A DNA stretch of 64,000 bases from Trema orientale. Taxonomy: Eukaryota; Streptophyta; Magnoliopsida; Rosales; Cannabaceae. A model generated the notes under the pieces. The model ran no database searches. It was given only the letters and a program-made list of their open reading frames with translations, and was not told the DNA's origin. Location of the stretch: contig JXTC01000695.1 in NCBI GenBank assembly GCA_002914845.1, positions 48,885 through 112,884 of the forward strand, read 5' to 3'. Shown here piece after piece: positions 43,101 through 53,636 of the stretch. Every line of letters begins with the position of its first letter. Within the stretch, counting starts at the first letter, position 1. Made by a program: the position numbers and the translations under genes.

Positions 43101-46100
43101 TCACTTTGCATTTTTTAAAAGGAAAAATTATTAAGTGTCAAACATTGTGAATTGTGATATTAATTACTGCTAAATTCTCAAAATAAATAAATAAATAAAA
43201 AATACTGTTGATAAATTCATTACTTTCACTCCTGTGCTATATTCTTCTTGTGATTATCTAGCCTATGCATTCTGTGAAGAGACAGTGACTGGCATTAATT
43301 TCACTTGTATAGGAATTCATCGTATTTGGATACTCTTCTGGATCCTGCCTTCATGTCCTTAATAAAAGATCCAGACCAGAGACGCAAGGAACAATGGGAA
43401 AAAACTGCTCAAGCACGAAGTGGATGGAATTGTGCTAAAATGCTCGGATTTGGTGACCTTGGTGGACCACCATTGTCTGCTGCTGAAGAATATTCACTTC
43501 ATTCGCGATATCTTGCTAAGGCAAATTCTCTTAACCTTTCGGAGATTGCAGAGATGAAAATTGTGTAAGTCCGCATACGTCTTATCCATTACTTCAAATG
43601 CCTTCTTTTAGTTTCAGTTTTCTCCCAAATCACCTAAATACGTCTTTCCTTTATATGCTTCTGCATATTGAGATTACAACATTGTGTTTTCAATTACATG
43701 GACTTGTACAACTGTAATGTACTCTCTGCAAATTGTAGCGTAACTTCTCCTTGGTTGGTCTTTTTTTTTCCCCTGGGATATGTCATTTAAAGTACTTCTT
43801 ACGAACCATATAAGCTTTAAAAAGAAGTCACTGAGTCTTACAAAAGGTAATTTCAGCAACGAGAAATACAAGGTTAACTTGTGATGACAATAATGGAAGT
43901 TAAAATAAAATATATTGACTGCCTTACTTGCATGTCTAGGATTTATTTATTTATCTGCTTATGGATCAATAGTTTTAGATCTATGTTTACATGAACTATA
44001 CATTAATTTTGCTTTATATTTCAGTTACCGTGGTGGGGTTGACAGTGAGGGTCGTCCTGTTATGGTTGTTGTGGGGGCACATTTTCTGCTGCGATGTCTT
44101 GATCTGGAACGCTTTGTGCTCTATGTAGTTAAGGTAGTGAAAACTTTTCATATTGTTATTGTTGTTCTGCATTAGGTGTTGTAGAGGCATTTTGCTGGTT
44201 AGATTTTTTCTTTCCGTAACACTCTGATCATCCTGTGGAATTTTTGGTCTATCTAGGATCTTGAAATAAAAGCATTATCTTGCTTACTGATTTCAGGAAT
44301 TTGAGCCTTTGATACAGAAGCCTTATACCATTGTATACTTTCACTCAGCAGCATCTTTACAGATGTAAGTATTTGTATATGGTTGATTGTTAGAGATTGG
44401 GAGAGTGAATTTTTTAGGACACTGCAAATTATAGCCGACTTTTATACTAATTTATAGGTGTTTTTCTTAGTACTCTAATTGATTATGTAGTTTTTCACTA
44501 ATATTATTTATCAAATCTGTCTGGGCATCGTCCCTTCTCTTGATCTACTTCGATCACAACTCAATAGTGAGTTTTGAGGGTCAAGTAAGGGATTGGGTTG
44601 AGAGGAGGGTCATGGTTCAGATAAAGCTGCCTTCCCTATGACCCACAAATAAAAATGTATGAACCTTGAGTTATCAAAGCCTTTCTGACTCNAAAACTCT
44701 CGTTGTACATGAGAGCAGTTTACTGAATAGAGCAATGCAGAACTAGTTGTCAATGTAGCTATATGGTTAGTGCGTTGGTCTGTTTGTGAGTGAAGCTTCT
44801 TTGGCTTTGTAGCTATATTATACTGTTCTAATTACATAATATGTGTTTCTGAAACAGTCAGCCAGACCTTGGATGGATGAGAAGATTACAGCAAATACTT
44901 GGTCGGAAGAGCCAACGCAATCTGCATGTACAGCTTTGTTGATATTTTACTCACTATTGTATGCAGCAATAGCACATCTACCATTATGATCCTCATCTTT
45001 ATTCGCTTTTATGGTAGGCAATTTATATCCTCCACCCAACCTTTGGACTCAAGGCTGCTGTATTTGCTTTGCAATTGCTCGTTGACAATGTGGTATGCCT
45101 ATTTCTCTGCTGATTGATTTGTTTCTGAAACCTTTGATTCCCTTGGAAGTCTACTGTAAGGTATTTCTAATATTGATTCCTAGGTCTGGAAGAAAGTAGT
45201 ATATGTCGATCGGCTTCTGCAGCTTTTCAGATATGTTCCTCGTGAGCAGTTGACCATCCCTGACTTCGTTTTCCAGTAAGTACTTATTCTTTGTTTTTCT
45301 CTATGTTGTTACTCTTATTCTTTAGAAATCTATTATATTCAGGGAAATAAAATCCTTTAAGTTAGGCACTGAGAAAAAGTTTTGGTCCCATAGCATGTTG
45401 ACCTGCAGAGATGCCTTTCTCTCATAACTAACTTGGCATCAAGGCCAGTGATCCATAATGAATAGGATTTTTTGCATGATTAGTCCCTGAATTTTTCGAT
45501 AATTTACAATGTATCTCCTGAATTTTTTTTTTTGACAATTAGGACCCTGAATTTAGGATTTTTAGCATGATTAGCCCCTGAATTTTTCGTTGATTTGCAA
45601 TGTATCTCATGAATTTTTTTTTTTTGGCAATTAGGACCTTGAATTTACGGTTTTTGGCATGATTAGCCCTTGAATTTTTTGCTGATTTGCAATATATCCC
45701 CTGACTTATGTGCAAATTTTTTAAGGGCATAATGGTTCTCTCACTTGGCTTAGAGGCAAAAATAACGAATGGGAGTTTGGAGGGGAAAAAATAGTTTTGA
45801 AATTCAAATTTTTAAACAATTAAAGAATAAATTACAAATCAACGAAAAATTCAGGGGCTAATCATGCCAAAAACCCTAAATTCAGGGTCCTAATTGCCCA
45901 AAAAAAAAAGTTCAGGGGACACATTGCAAAAAATTCTAAATTCAGGGTCCTAATTTCCAAAAAAAAAGTTCAGGAAATACATTGCAAATCATCGAAAAAT
46001 TCAGAGACTAATCATGCTAAAAACCCTAATGAATAGCTTGTTCTGCAACCCTTAAATACTTATGTATTGTTGCACTTGCCATTGCTAATCCTGTGATGAT

Positions 46101-46223
46101 GATTCCAATGTCTGATTCTGATGCTTCAATGGGCTATCATTTCGCAGGCACGATTTAGAAGTGAATGGAGGAAAGGGTCTCATCGTGGATCCCAGAACAA
46201 AGTATGTGTACCATCGACCCTAG
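40129..46223 (+). CDS. GDAP2-like macro-domain plus CRAL-TRIO protein (562 aa)
   Basis: Fourteen exons join in frame: 40129-40452, 40957-41034, 41271-41326, 41737-41856, 41983-42053, 42444-42537, 42642-42845, 43313-43564, 44025-44133, 44297-44364, 44858-44927, 45018-45092, 45184-45275 and 46148-46223 (TAG). The start ATG follows a poly(A) stretch. Residues about 83-235 are a macro domain: VDAVVNSTNENLDEA, GLHAAAGPGLAEEC, GCRTGMAKVTNAYDLPAR, RVIHTVGPKY and KAVVFCTTTSTDTEIYKR. The Gly-rich GGGVD loop of active ADP-ribose hydrolases is replaced by AHSSSGLH, so binding with little hydrolysis is likelier. Residues about 235-400 are a linker with an acidic segment and LPLYFPRDK. Residues about 400-550 are a CRAL-TRIO (Sec14-like) lipid-binding domain: YRGGVDSEGRPVMVVVGAH, AIYILHPTFGLKAAVFALQL, ending DFVFQHDLEVNGGK. 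The same pairing occurs in animal GDAP2 and Arabidopsis At1g69340. Substrate unknown. No defect seen; intron 13 holds a foldback transposon. Confidence 0.9.
45466..46027. mobile_element. 562-bp foldback element in intron 13, 9-bp target duplication
   Basis: AATGAATAG flanks both sides (45457-45465 and 46028-46036). The arms (about 45466-45685 and 45810-46027) are inverted copies of each other. Each arm is built of repeated modules: GCATGATTAG, CCCTGAATTTTTCG, GATTTGCAATGTAT, and a poly(T) followed by CAATTAGGACC. The centre (about 45690-45800) is unique. Long inverted arms and a 9-bp duplication suggest a Mutator-like foldback transposon. It carries no transposase. The transcript of this intron could form a long hairpin. 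Confidence 0.85.
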
Positions 46224-47561
46224 CCGAAATTATACACCATGCGATTTAACGATAAGCCGGCCCATGGATTGCGATTGCTTCATTGGTTTTCCCTGAATAT
46301 TATATTTTGTAGATGGAATTTGGAGTGAATTCGTTTGTCAATGTTGTAGAATGTTTGCTCTTCATAATGTTGTTTCTTATACAGTAATTTTTTGTGTCTT
46401 AAAGTAAGTGCAAACGACATTCTTTCTACATGTATTATCTTTGGATGATTTCAATAAAAAAGGAAATGCAAAGTTTGTTCTATTGGTATGTTGAAGGCTG
46501 AAAGCTTATTAAGATGGTTGGCTTTCATTTCTTTTAACATTCTAACACTACTACTACATAGTAATGGAATAGTAATAGAATTTATAATAGGATTAATGAT
46601 ATTAATAACTTCTGAATTATAAGTGTTGTATTATTTTGCTCTCTAAATTTTCAAGTTACATAGTAATGATCTCTGAATTATGTTATTGTTGCAATAATAA
46701 TTTTTTTGTCACAAATTGTTAAATATTTAGAAGAAATAAGTCATTACATAGCATATGTTTTGGTAACTGTGGTTAAGAATGAGATTCTGAATTTTTAACT
46801 TACGCAGTAGATTATCAAGACTAACAATGACTAATTTTTTCACAAACTGTTAAATTTTTAACAGAAATAAGTAATGTATAAAACACATAGTTTAGTAACT
46901 ATAAACTATGACTAAAAATGAGATTCTGATTCATGAAAGTAAATAATATCTAATTTTATGTTTTGTTCATGACTTTTTTCTGTTAAAAAATTAATAATTT
47001 ATGACAAAAAAGTTATTATTGTAACAATTGTATAATTCAAGAGTCATTGCTTTGTAAATTGAAAATTAAGAGATAATACGAGTATAATTCAAGGATAGTT
47101 ACTATATTTAACCATATTATAATACTCTTGCATAGATATGATGCATATATCCCAATATTAACGCCGTTAGTACACGTTACAGAAGATTACAAAAAATGGG
47201 GTTCACGAAGGAGTCTGGACGGGCTTAACGCTGTTCCGTTCCTGTCCCTTCCTCTACTTTCCACCATCGATATTCGATTATTTTCTTCTAGAAAAACAAA
47301 AAAAAAAAAAGGTTTTAAGAAAATTTTGTGGACCTTCGTGGACGAAAGTGGGCTCCTCGAGTAGGCCGTGCTGCCTTCTCCGGCAACTATCCGGTGACCT
47401 CTCCGATCCCATGTCTTCTTCTTCTTCTTCTTCTTTCAAATAACGCTTTCTTTACTGGGTTTTACTGGACGAGTCTTTTTATATATAATAATTTCAGAAA
47501 TTCAAGCATAATACTCTGTTTCAGTTTCTCTTAGCAAAAGGGTTAGTTTCATTGCCCGGCA
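46224..47561. other. Intergenic DNA between macro-domain gene and ClpF
   Basis: 46224-46480 is the 3' flank of the macro-domain gene, with AATAAA-type signals (TTTCAATAAAAAAGG near 46449). 46605-47105 is an inverted-repeat element listed separately. 47106-47561 is the ClpF promoter and leader; it contains a TTCTTCTTCTTCTTC run near 47410. Confidence 0.5.
46605..47105. repeat. About 500-bp inverted-repeat (foldback) element
   Basis: Left-arm landmarks CTGAATTATAAGTG, TCTAAATTTTCAAGTTACAT, GTTATTGTTGCAATAATAA and TTTTTTGTCACAAATTGTTAA reappear inverted at 46990-47095. The arms are at least about 110 bp with roughly 80% agreement by eye. Inside, a ACAAACTGTTAAATTTTTAA copy near 46840 suggests internal duplication. 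No convincing target duplication found, so the class is open. Confidence 0.65.
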
Positions 47562-50500
47562 ATGGTGCAAAATCTATCATTAAGCGCTCTGACAACTTCC
47601 CAAAACGGTGGCGTTTGTGGGTCATCTCCTTCATGGAGGAAGCATTTCAATGTAATGAGCAAAACCCAGATAAGCTCTTCTGTTGAAAGGCATGGCATCT
47701 GGAAACATCGCGTACATAGCATATTCTTAAAGGGCAATCCCAGTTTTTTAAGACGGAGGGATACAAGGGTCGAAGCTGGTTGGCTCTTTAAAGGGGGTGG
47801 TGACCAGGGTTTGGATGCAAGCTCAGAGAGAAGTGAGAGTGCTAACGAGGATATTTTGATCTTCTTTTTCCAGTTAGACCTGGCAACTCGAGTTCAGGTC
47901 AGTCTGGTTCTGATTATTATTTTTTTTATTTTTTATATTATAATTTTTGTTTTATTAAGCATCTTTTGTGGTATGTATCTATCTCAGTTTTCTTATCTAA
48001 TGACCATTTTGGCTTGTTGGTTATGCGTTGACAGTATGCTCTGAACGTGGAACAGTACGACATTGCACAACAGCTGAGAAACAAGCTGACTGAGGTTAGA
48101 TTTTTCGTCCTTGTTATGACTTGATTGGTGAAATGTTAAGGCTGTCCATAACTTGATTGGATATGAATGATTTATTTATTTTCATGTCCCAGTAGACTTG
48201 AGAATTATATACAACAATTTCACAAAACTATAGACAACAAAGAAAGACCCTTTAGGCTGTTGCAATGGATTCATTAGTTTGTTGCTGTACTTTGCAACTT
48301 TACTCGTAGAATCACAAACAAGGTAGTACATTTTGTATAATGTGCCTTTTGTGACCTTCTTATGAACCACTTGGATAGGATGCTTTTCCCAGCCTGTATG
48401 AGTCCATTGTGCAAGTTAACTGTGCTAAGCCGGTTTTGTTGAGACTAGTGAAGTTAACTTTGGATTGCGCATTTGCTTGTCTCCATGACTAACTGTTCAG
48501 TGCCATAGGGTAGTAAATGGGTCATCTATAAAATCAACTGCCCACTTAATTAGTGTTTTTCTTTGAAGGTTGAAGCAGAGGTCATCAGACAGCAGCAAGC
48601 AAAAAGGGGATCATCTTCAAAGAGCGAAGCTCAAGATAAGGCACTAAGTATCATAAGACTACGGTGAGTTCCACGTTTTTTTTTTTTTTTTTTTTCCCCT
48701 CGAGTCTAATTGAAGTCTCAGTTCCTTGTAATTTTGTGTGCTCTCAGATTCTTTTTTTCTCCCTGCCTTCTCTGTTTGTTGTCTGAAATCTTCAAAGCAT
48801 ATTTATTCATCTAGAATATTAAGTAAGAGTGTTTTCATTTTTCCTTTTGTAGAGCGGATCTGCAGAATGCAGTTGAGAGTGAAAATTATGCATTAGCAGC
48901 CAAGCTAAGGGATGAAATTTCCAATCTAGAGGCGGAGTCCCTTGCTGCAGCAGCAAAAGCTCTGGCGCATGAAAATGCCCAATATTCATTTCGTTTGGGA
49001 CAGAAAGTGAGGCATAAAGTTTTTGGTATAGTAACATGCCTTTTATTCCAACTTTCAGAATAAAAACATGCCCTTTAATATCAACTATTTGAATTACATT
49101 CCAACTTTCAGAATAAAAACATGCCCTTTAATATCAACTATTTAAATTACCTCAAAATGGATAAAACAACTTTTCTCTACTGCCTTCATTTTGGGAGCAT
49201 GTATAGGTTGTTTAACTTTTTTGATTATGGAGCCTTTACGAGCAGTTCAATTTAAGATCCTTTAAACATTTGAATTCAAAAGAATCGGAGTGAAACTGTT
49301 AGAATTGGGAGTTTGTTTTCCTTATTGAATTTCCCCTTTTCCTGTTAGTTTCTCATCTGAAAGTGCGTATGTGGCATTTTCAGGCTATCAAGCTGTAGTG
49401 TGTGGAATGGATCCAGTGTGCTGCGAATCAAGTTCATGGATGGAAACTGCGCAGGTTGAAAAGTTGCCTCGGGGTCCTAATCAGCCATTTTATCAGGTGT
49501 TACGCTCTCATTTGTAGTGCTTTCATGGCTATAAAGAAATGCAATAATTTCATTCAAGATATCTCGAGTCCAAGTGATGTAGGATAAGATGAGAAATTAG
49601 AAATTGAATAGATAGAAGAGCAATGGGTGATAGAACTTACGCAGAAATAGATGAACTAGTAAAAAAGCAATAGAACTAGACAAAAATTCAAGAGAGAATC
49701 AGAACAATCAAGAGGGAGAAAATACTAACGATTCAATATTTAATCATTCAAAATGTAAAAAATAATTACACAGCTAAGCATATTTATAGATAGACAATTA
49801 GACACAATTAGGAAACTAGACAAATTCTAAAAACTGGTGAAAGCAAGAAACTTAAAACTAGTTACTCAAATTTAAAATAAACCTAATAATTAAATAAAAA
49901 CCTAAATAATAATAGCAATAATAATATTCCTAAAATACTTAGTTTTGTTTGATCACCAAGTACTACCCGAAAATTGCCCCTATCTCAAATGGGGCTTTTG
50001 CATGCCACAAGTTTGGGAGAGTGAATTTCCAGCCAAAAAAAATTAAAAAAAAGTTTTGGTAAGCTGAATTAATGAAATTATTTTTCCTTTATTTCCAGGT
50101 TTTGGTTGATGTCCACGAGGACCCGAATCTTTTGGTGGCATATGGTAATCTTCAACTGTTTGGCCTAGGACCCTTTATGACTTAGTTCCTTTGTTCGTGA
50201 AGTTATTTATAAAGCTGCAGTATGCATAAGCACCAGCTTCACTTATTAGTGTCACCACAGAATTAATATTATTAATAGCTTTTCTGGAACATCGTGTTAC
50301 CTTAACTGTTTACCAATATTCTAAATCTACATTTTTATCAGCTTTTTCCACCGTCTTTTTATTGCCTTCATTAACAAGTTGAATGGTGTTTGCAGTGGCT
50401 GAGGATAATTTGTTAACACTTGACCCACCAGACATGGTAAAGTTGAATTTTCTTTCCTTCTCTCTTTTGATCAATTAGAGTTATTTCTGGATGACGTGAG

Positions 50501-50702
50501 ACATCTTTCAGGATGTGTTGTATGATCTTGCGTTTGCGTTTTGGCACAGGGTCGATTTGATCATCCTTATGTTTCCTTTTTATTCTATGGAATGGATGCC
50601 GCTGGTGACTTTATCCCAATTAAGCAGTTGCGAGAGAAGTACAACAGGCCTCGGCATGAAATACCCATTGATCCAGATGACGAGGGGAATGGTGATGCTT
50701 AA
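47562..50702 (+). CDS. CLPF: ClpF, chloroplast Clp protease adaptor (338 aa)
   Basis: Eight exons, 47562-47897, 48035-48094, 48569-48663, 48853-49025, 49384-49496, 50099-50144, 50396-50436 and 50550-50702, join in frame and end TAA. Residues 1 to about 75 are basic and Ser-rich, a likely plastid transit peptide. After ANEDILIFFFQLDLATRVQ comes a helical part. EQYDIAQQLRNKLTEVEAE and DLQNAVESENYALAAKLRDE (about 166-185) are UvrB/C-type (UVR) helical motifs. Residues about 208-315 form a YccV-like (hemimethylated-DNA-binding type) domain: FRLGQKVRHKVFGYQAVVCG, QPFYQVLVDVHEDPNLLVAY, VAEDNLL and GRFDHPYVSFLFYGMD. This N-terminal region-UVR-YccV order is that of Arabidopsis ClpF (At2g03390), which with ClpS1 delivers substrates such as GluTR to the stromal ClpPRC protease. 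Length is close to the family's. No defect seen. Confidence 0.9.
49045..49150. repeat. 53-bp tandem duplication in ClpF intron 4
   Basis: ATTCCAACTTTCAGAATAAA starts at 49045 and again at 49098, each followed by ACATGCCCTTTAATATCAAC. The copies are almost identical, so the duplication is recent. Confidence 0.85.
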
Positions 50703-51349
50703 AAGACCAATCCTTGTGTTCTCTTTGTTTTCACTACTTGAAGGTAGGAGTGTGGTCGAGTTTATTGTTCGTCTCTGTCTTGTAAGAAAAAGCTACATTA
50801 TATAATGCTTCCATGATGTTCGTGCTCAAGGAATTTGGTTTTTCTTCAGAAGTTATCTCCATTGTATAACCAAGAAAGCAGAAAACAATGGTCCATGTTA
50901 TCACGCGGAGAGCATGCTTATTCTCCATTTTCAGTTCTTCCACGTCTTTTGTGGTGATTGTTCAAGGAATCAAGACGGTCCTTCCTCCGGTACGAACGTA
51001 GATAGATGGTCGAACTGGAATTTGCAATCAAGCAAAGAGTCTAGATTTACAATGTTTGTAGCCTACTCACGGAAGCAATGAATTAAGCAGCTAATTATTC
51101 CTAGCAATGGGGTTGGTCTGTTTTTAAAACTATCCTGATTTGGTGTAATTTTTGTTTCATCCTTGAGAGTAAATCTCTTTTCCACGTATTGCAAGCCCTT
51201 TCTATGTAATGGCACATTCATGTAACCGTAAAAGAAATCAGAATAAGAGAGGAGAACTGTATTGGAATAAGATAGATAAGAATGAGTATCATTATTTATG
51301 TTATGGTGTTACTTAAAAATAAAAATGACAGGTAATGGAATCGAAATCT
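50703..51349. other. 3' flank of ClpF, no gene seen
   Basis: The ORFs across 50703-50975 overlap the end of the last exon or its 3' UTR and have no domain. The rest is ordinary intergenic sequence. Confidence 0.5.
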
Positions 51350-53495
51350 TAAAGAATGTCATTGTAAAATCTGAGACTTTTTAAGAGCAAAAGAGACATT
51401 TTAAGCTCAATGGCATTGCTGTAATTTTGATTTTTCGGAATAAAATAAGCAAAATATCTGGAATTTTATATTCAAGGGCTACAGTGTTCTGAAATTGCAT
51501 AAACCTCCCTTAGAAACTCTCATTCTCACATTTGAGGGCGTGGAAGAGAGAAAAAAGGAGAGAATCTACTGCTGCGAGTAGCTACCACACTACTACCCAC
51601 GTGCTGGCCCGCGCAAAGGAGCTGCCACTGACGAAGCCAACGCCGTCGGTTCCATCCCGTTTCGCCGCCGCAGGAACCCGTCGAAAATCACACCTGAAAT
51701 CCAGTTTTCCGGCCACCGGAGCACCATCCGACGCCGTCTGGTCTCACCGTCGACACATGTAGTCTTCTCTCGCCGTCACCGACCTCCTCCAAGTGGTTTC
51801 ACGACTTAACTCACTTCTGGTAAGATTTTCACCACTTTTACCGTTTTACCAAAGTTTGTAAAAGGTAATATTTTCGTAATTATTTAGTTAGGTAATTTTT
51901 TTATCCGAGGTAAATATATGAGGTGAAGGAAGGTTAAAAACCAAGAATAATTACGGTTGGTAGAAGTAAAAACGGTATCTGGAGCTATGGTAAATTTTAA
52001 TTAGAAAAAGAGGACATTTTTCTAAATATTTATAAAAGTGGTATTTATATAATATTTGGATTTTTGAGCTTAATTAATGCTCGGGACCTCGAAACTAAAT
52101 TCTGACTTCGAATTTGGACTCAGTGAGGTCGATAGATGAATTTTGATATAAAATACCACTATGTTTCAAAGTGAAACAAAAATTAGAATTTCGTGGCTCG
52201 TAAATTGTATCGTTTTGCGTGCCATGAGTCGGTCCCGCACCGAGACCTACTTTTGACAGAGTATATATTTAACCTAGCATTTTTGGGTACTGTGAATTTG
52301 GTGGTGACCTTCGTTTCTCTATTTGAAGCTCAGGTGGAAAAGTTACTTTTTCAAGTGGACTTATCAAGATTTGGAAACTGCCATTCGAACACCCGAGTGA
52401 CCAACAGGGGATTCTATGAGCTTCAATAGCCTGGTATTACTACCATATCGAGATAGGGGTTCGATTACCTAGTTTTATACTTGTTTTGATTTATAAAAAA
52501 TCGTGAATTTTACGATAATTATTAAATTGTGGTAACACATTGGATTATACTGGGATTGGACTGTGTGAAATTTTATACATATTTTTAAATTGTGATTATG
52601 GGATAATACAGCAATATGCTGCCCATGTTACAGTAAATCCCAGAATAATGCTAAGTGATATTTTAAAAGCATTGTTTGGTAATATTTTGCATGGTTATTA
52701 CATATCCTGTTACATGATGTACATACCATAGGATCACACACTTGAGTTCTATTATTGCATCATGGTAGTTTAGATCACTGGCGAGTTGCTGTAGCGCTAG
52801 GTAAAAGACCTAAGCCCCTGTGTAGGTTTTTTTTTTGCTGATACGCCTACGAGCAGTGTCAGGATGCTAGGTACCTCCGCTACAGAGGTATTACAGGACC
52901 TTGATGGGAGGATGAGAGCTCACTTATTTTCTTATTGATGTATAATATGTACAATAATATGGTTTGGATTTGGTTTTGAATATGTGATTATTCTGGATAC
53001 TAATGATTTATAAATTTGATTTATAAATGAATTTAAAGGTACTAACCATGCAGGTTTGAGAAATTGCATCTATTCAAAAAGATAATTGAATTCCTACTGA
53101 GCATGTGAATACTCATCTCTTACTTTTCTACTCTTAGGTAGTGCTCGATGTGACTTTGGAAACTCCGGAGTAGAGTAGTAAGAAGCTGATTACCTAACTA
53201 GGAATTAGTAATTATGTAAAATAAACTCTGTTATTTATCTTGGCTTGTATTAAACACTTAAGGGCCTGTTTCACGGACTCGGTCTGTATAATTATTATAC
53301 TGGATTGTGAGACTGCTGATAGTGATGCTTGGTTTGTTTTAATAAATTTCATTAACAATTTACGTCTAATAGTGATCACAAAACTGTAAGAATTTTACTT
53401 TTAAAATTATTTTTATAAATTTTTCAAAAACAACCTTTGAATTTCTACTTTTGAAATATTCTTTCTGCCACTGGCTCGGGGTTTGGGTCGTGATA
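51350..53495 (+). repeat. 5' LTR of the truncated Gypsy element
   Basis: The right edge is set by GGGTTTGGGTCGTGATA just before the primer site. The left edge is uncertain, near 51350, where sequence of leader type begins (AAAATCTGAGACTTTTTAAG). A GC-rich transcribed-leader-like part (51530-51800) contains an ORF with no domain. A CTGATACGCCTACGAGCAGTGTC-like stretch at about 52838-52860 is also part of it. Confidence 0.55.
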
Positions 53496-53503
53496 GAAAA
53501 TTT

Positions 53504-53515
53504 TGGTATCAGAGC
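53504..53515 (+). other. Primer binding site (tRNA-iMet)
   Basis: TGGTATCAGAGC is an exact match to the 12-base plant initiator-Met primer site. It lies 8 bases after the LTR end. Confidence 0.85.
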
Positions 53516-53636
53516 GAATGTTTATCTGCCTAGGATGTGACATCGTTAGATTAGATTGTAACTAGTTTTCAAAAAATAAAAAAATTTAGCATCATTGTCT
53601 CACTAACACTTTGGCATATTTATACAGACTAGTACG

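Noticed and set aside
45539..45730. 63-codon minus-strand ORF with repeated peptide
   Set aside because: It translates the modular arm of the foldback element; the repetition is of DNA origin.
51532..51762. 76-codon basic plus-strand ORF
   Set aside because: Lies in the GC-rich leader part of the Gypsy LTR; no domain and no conservation evidence.
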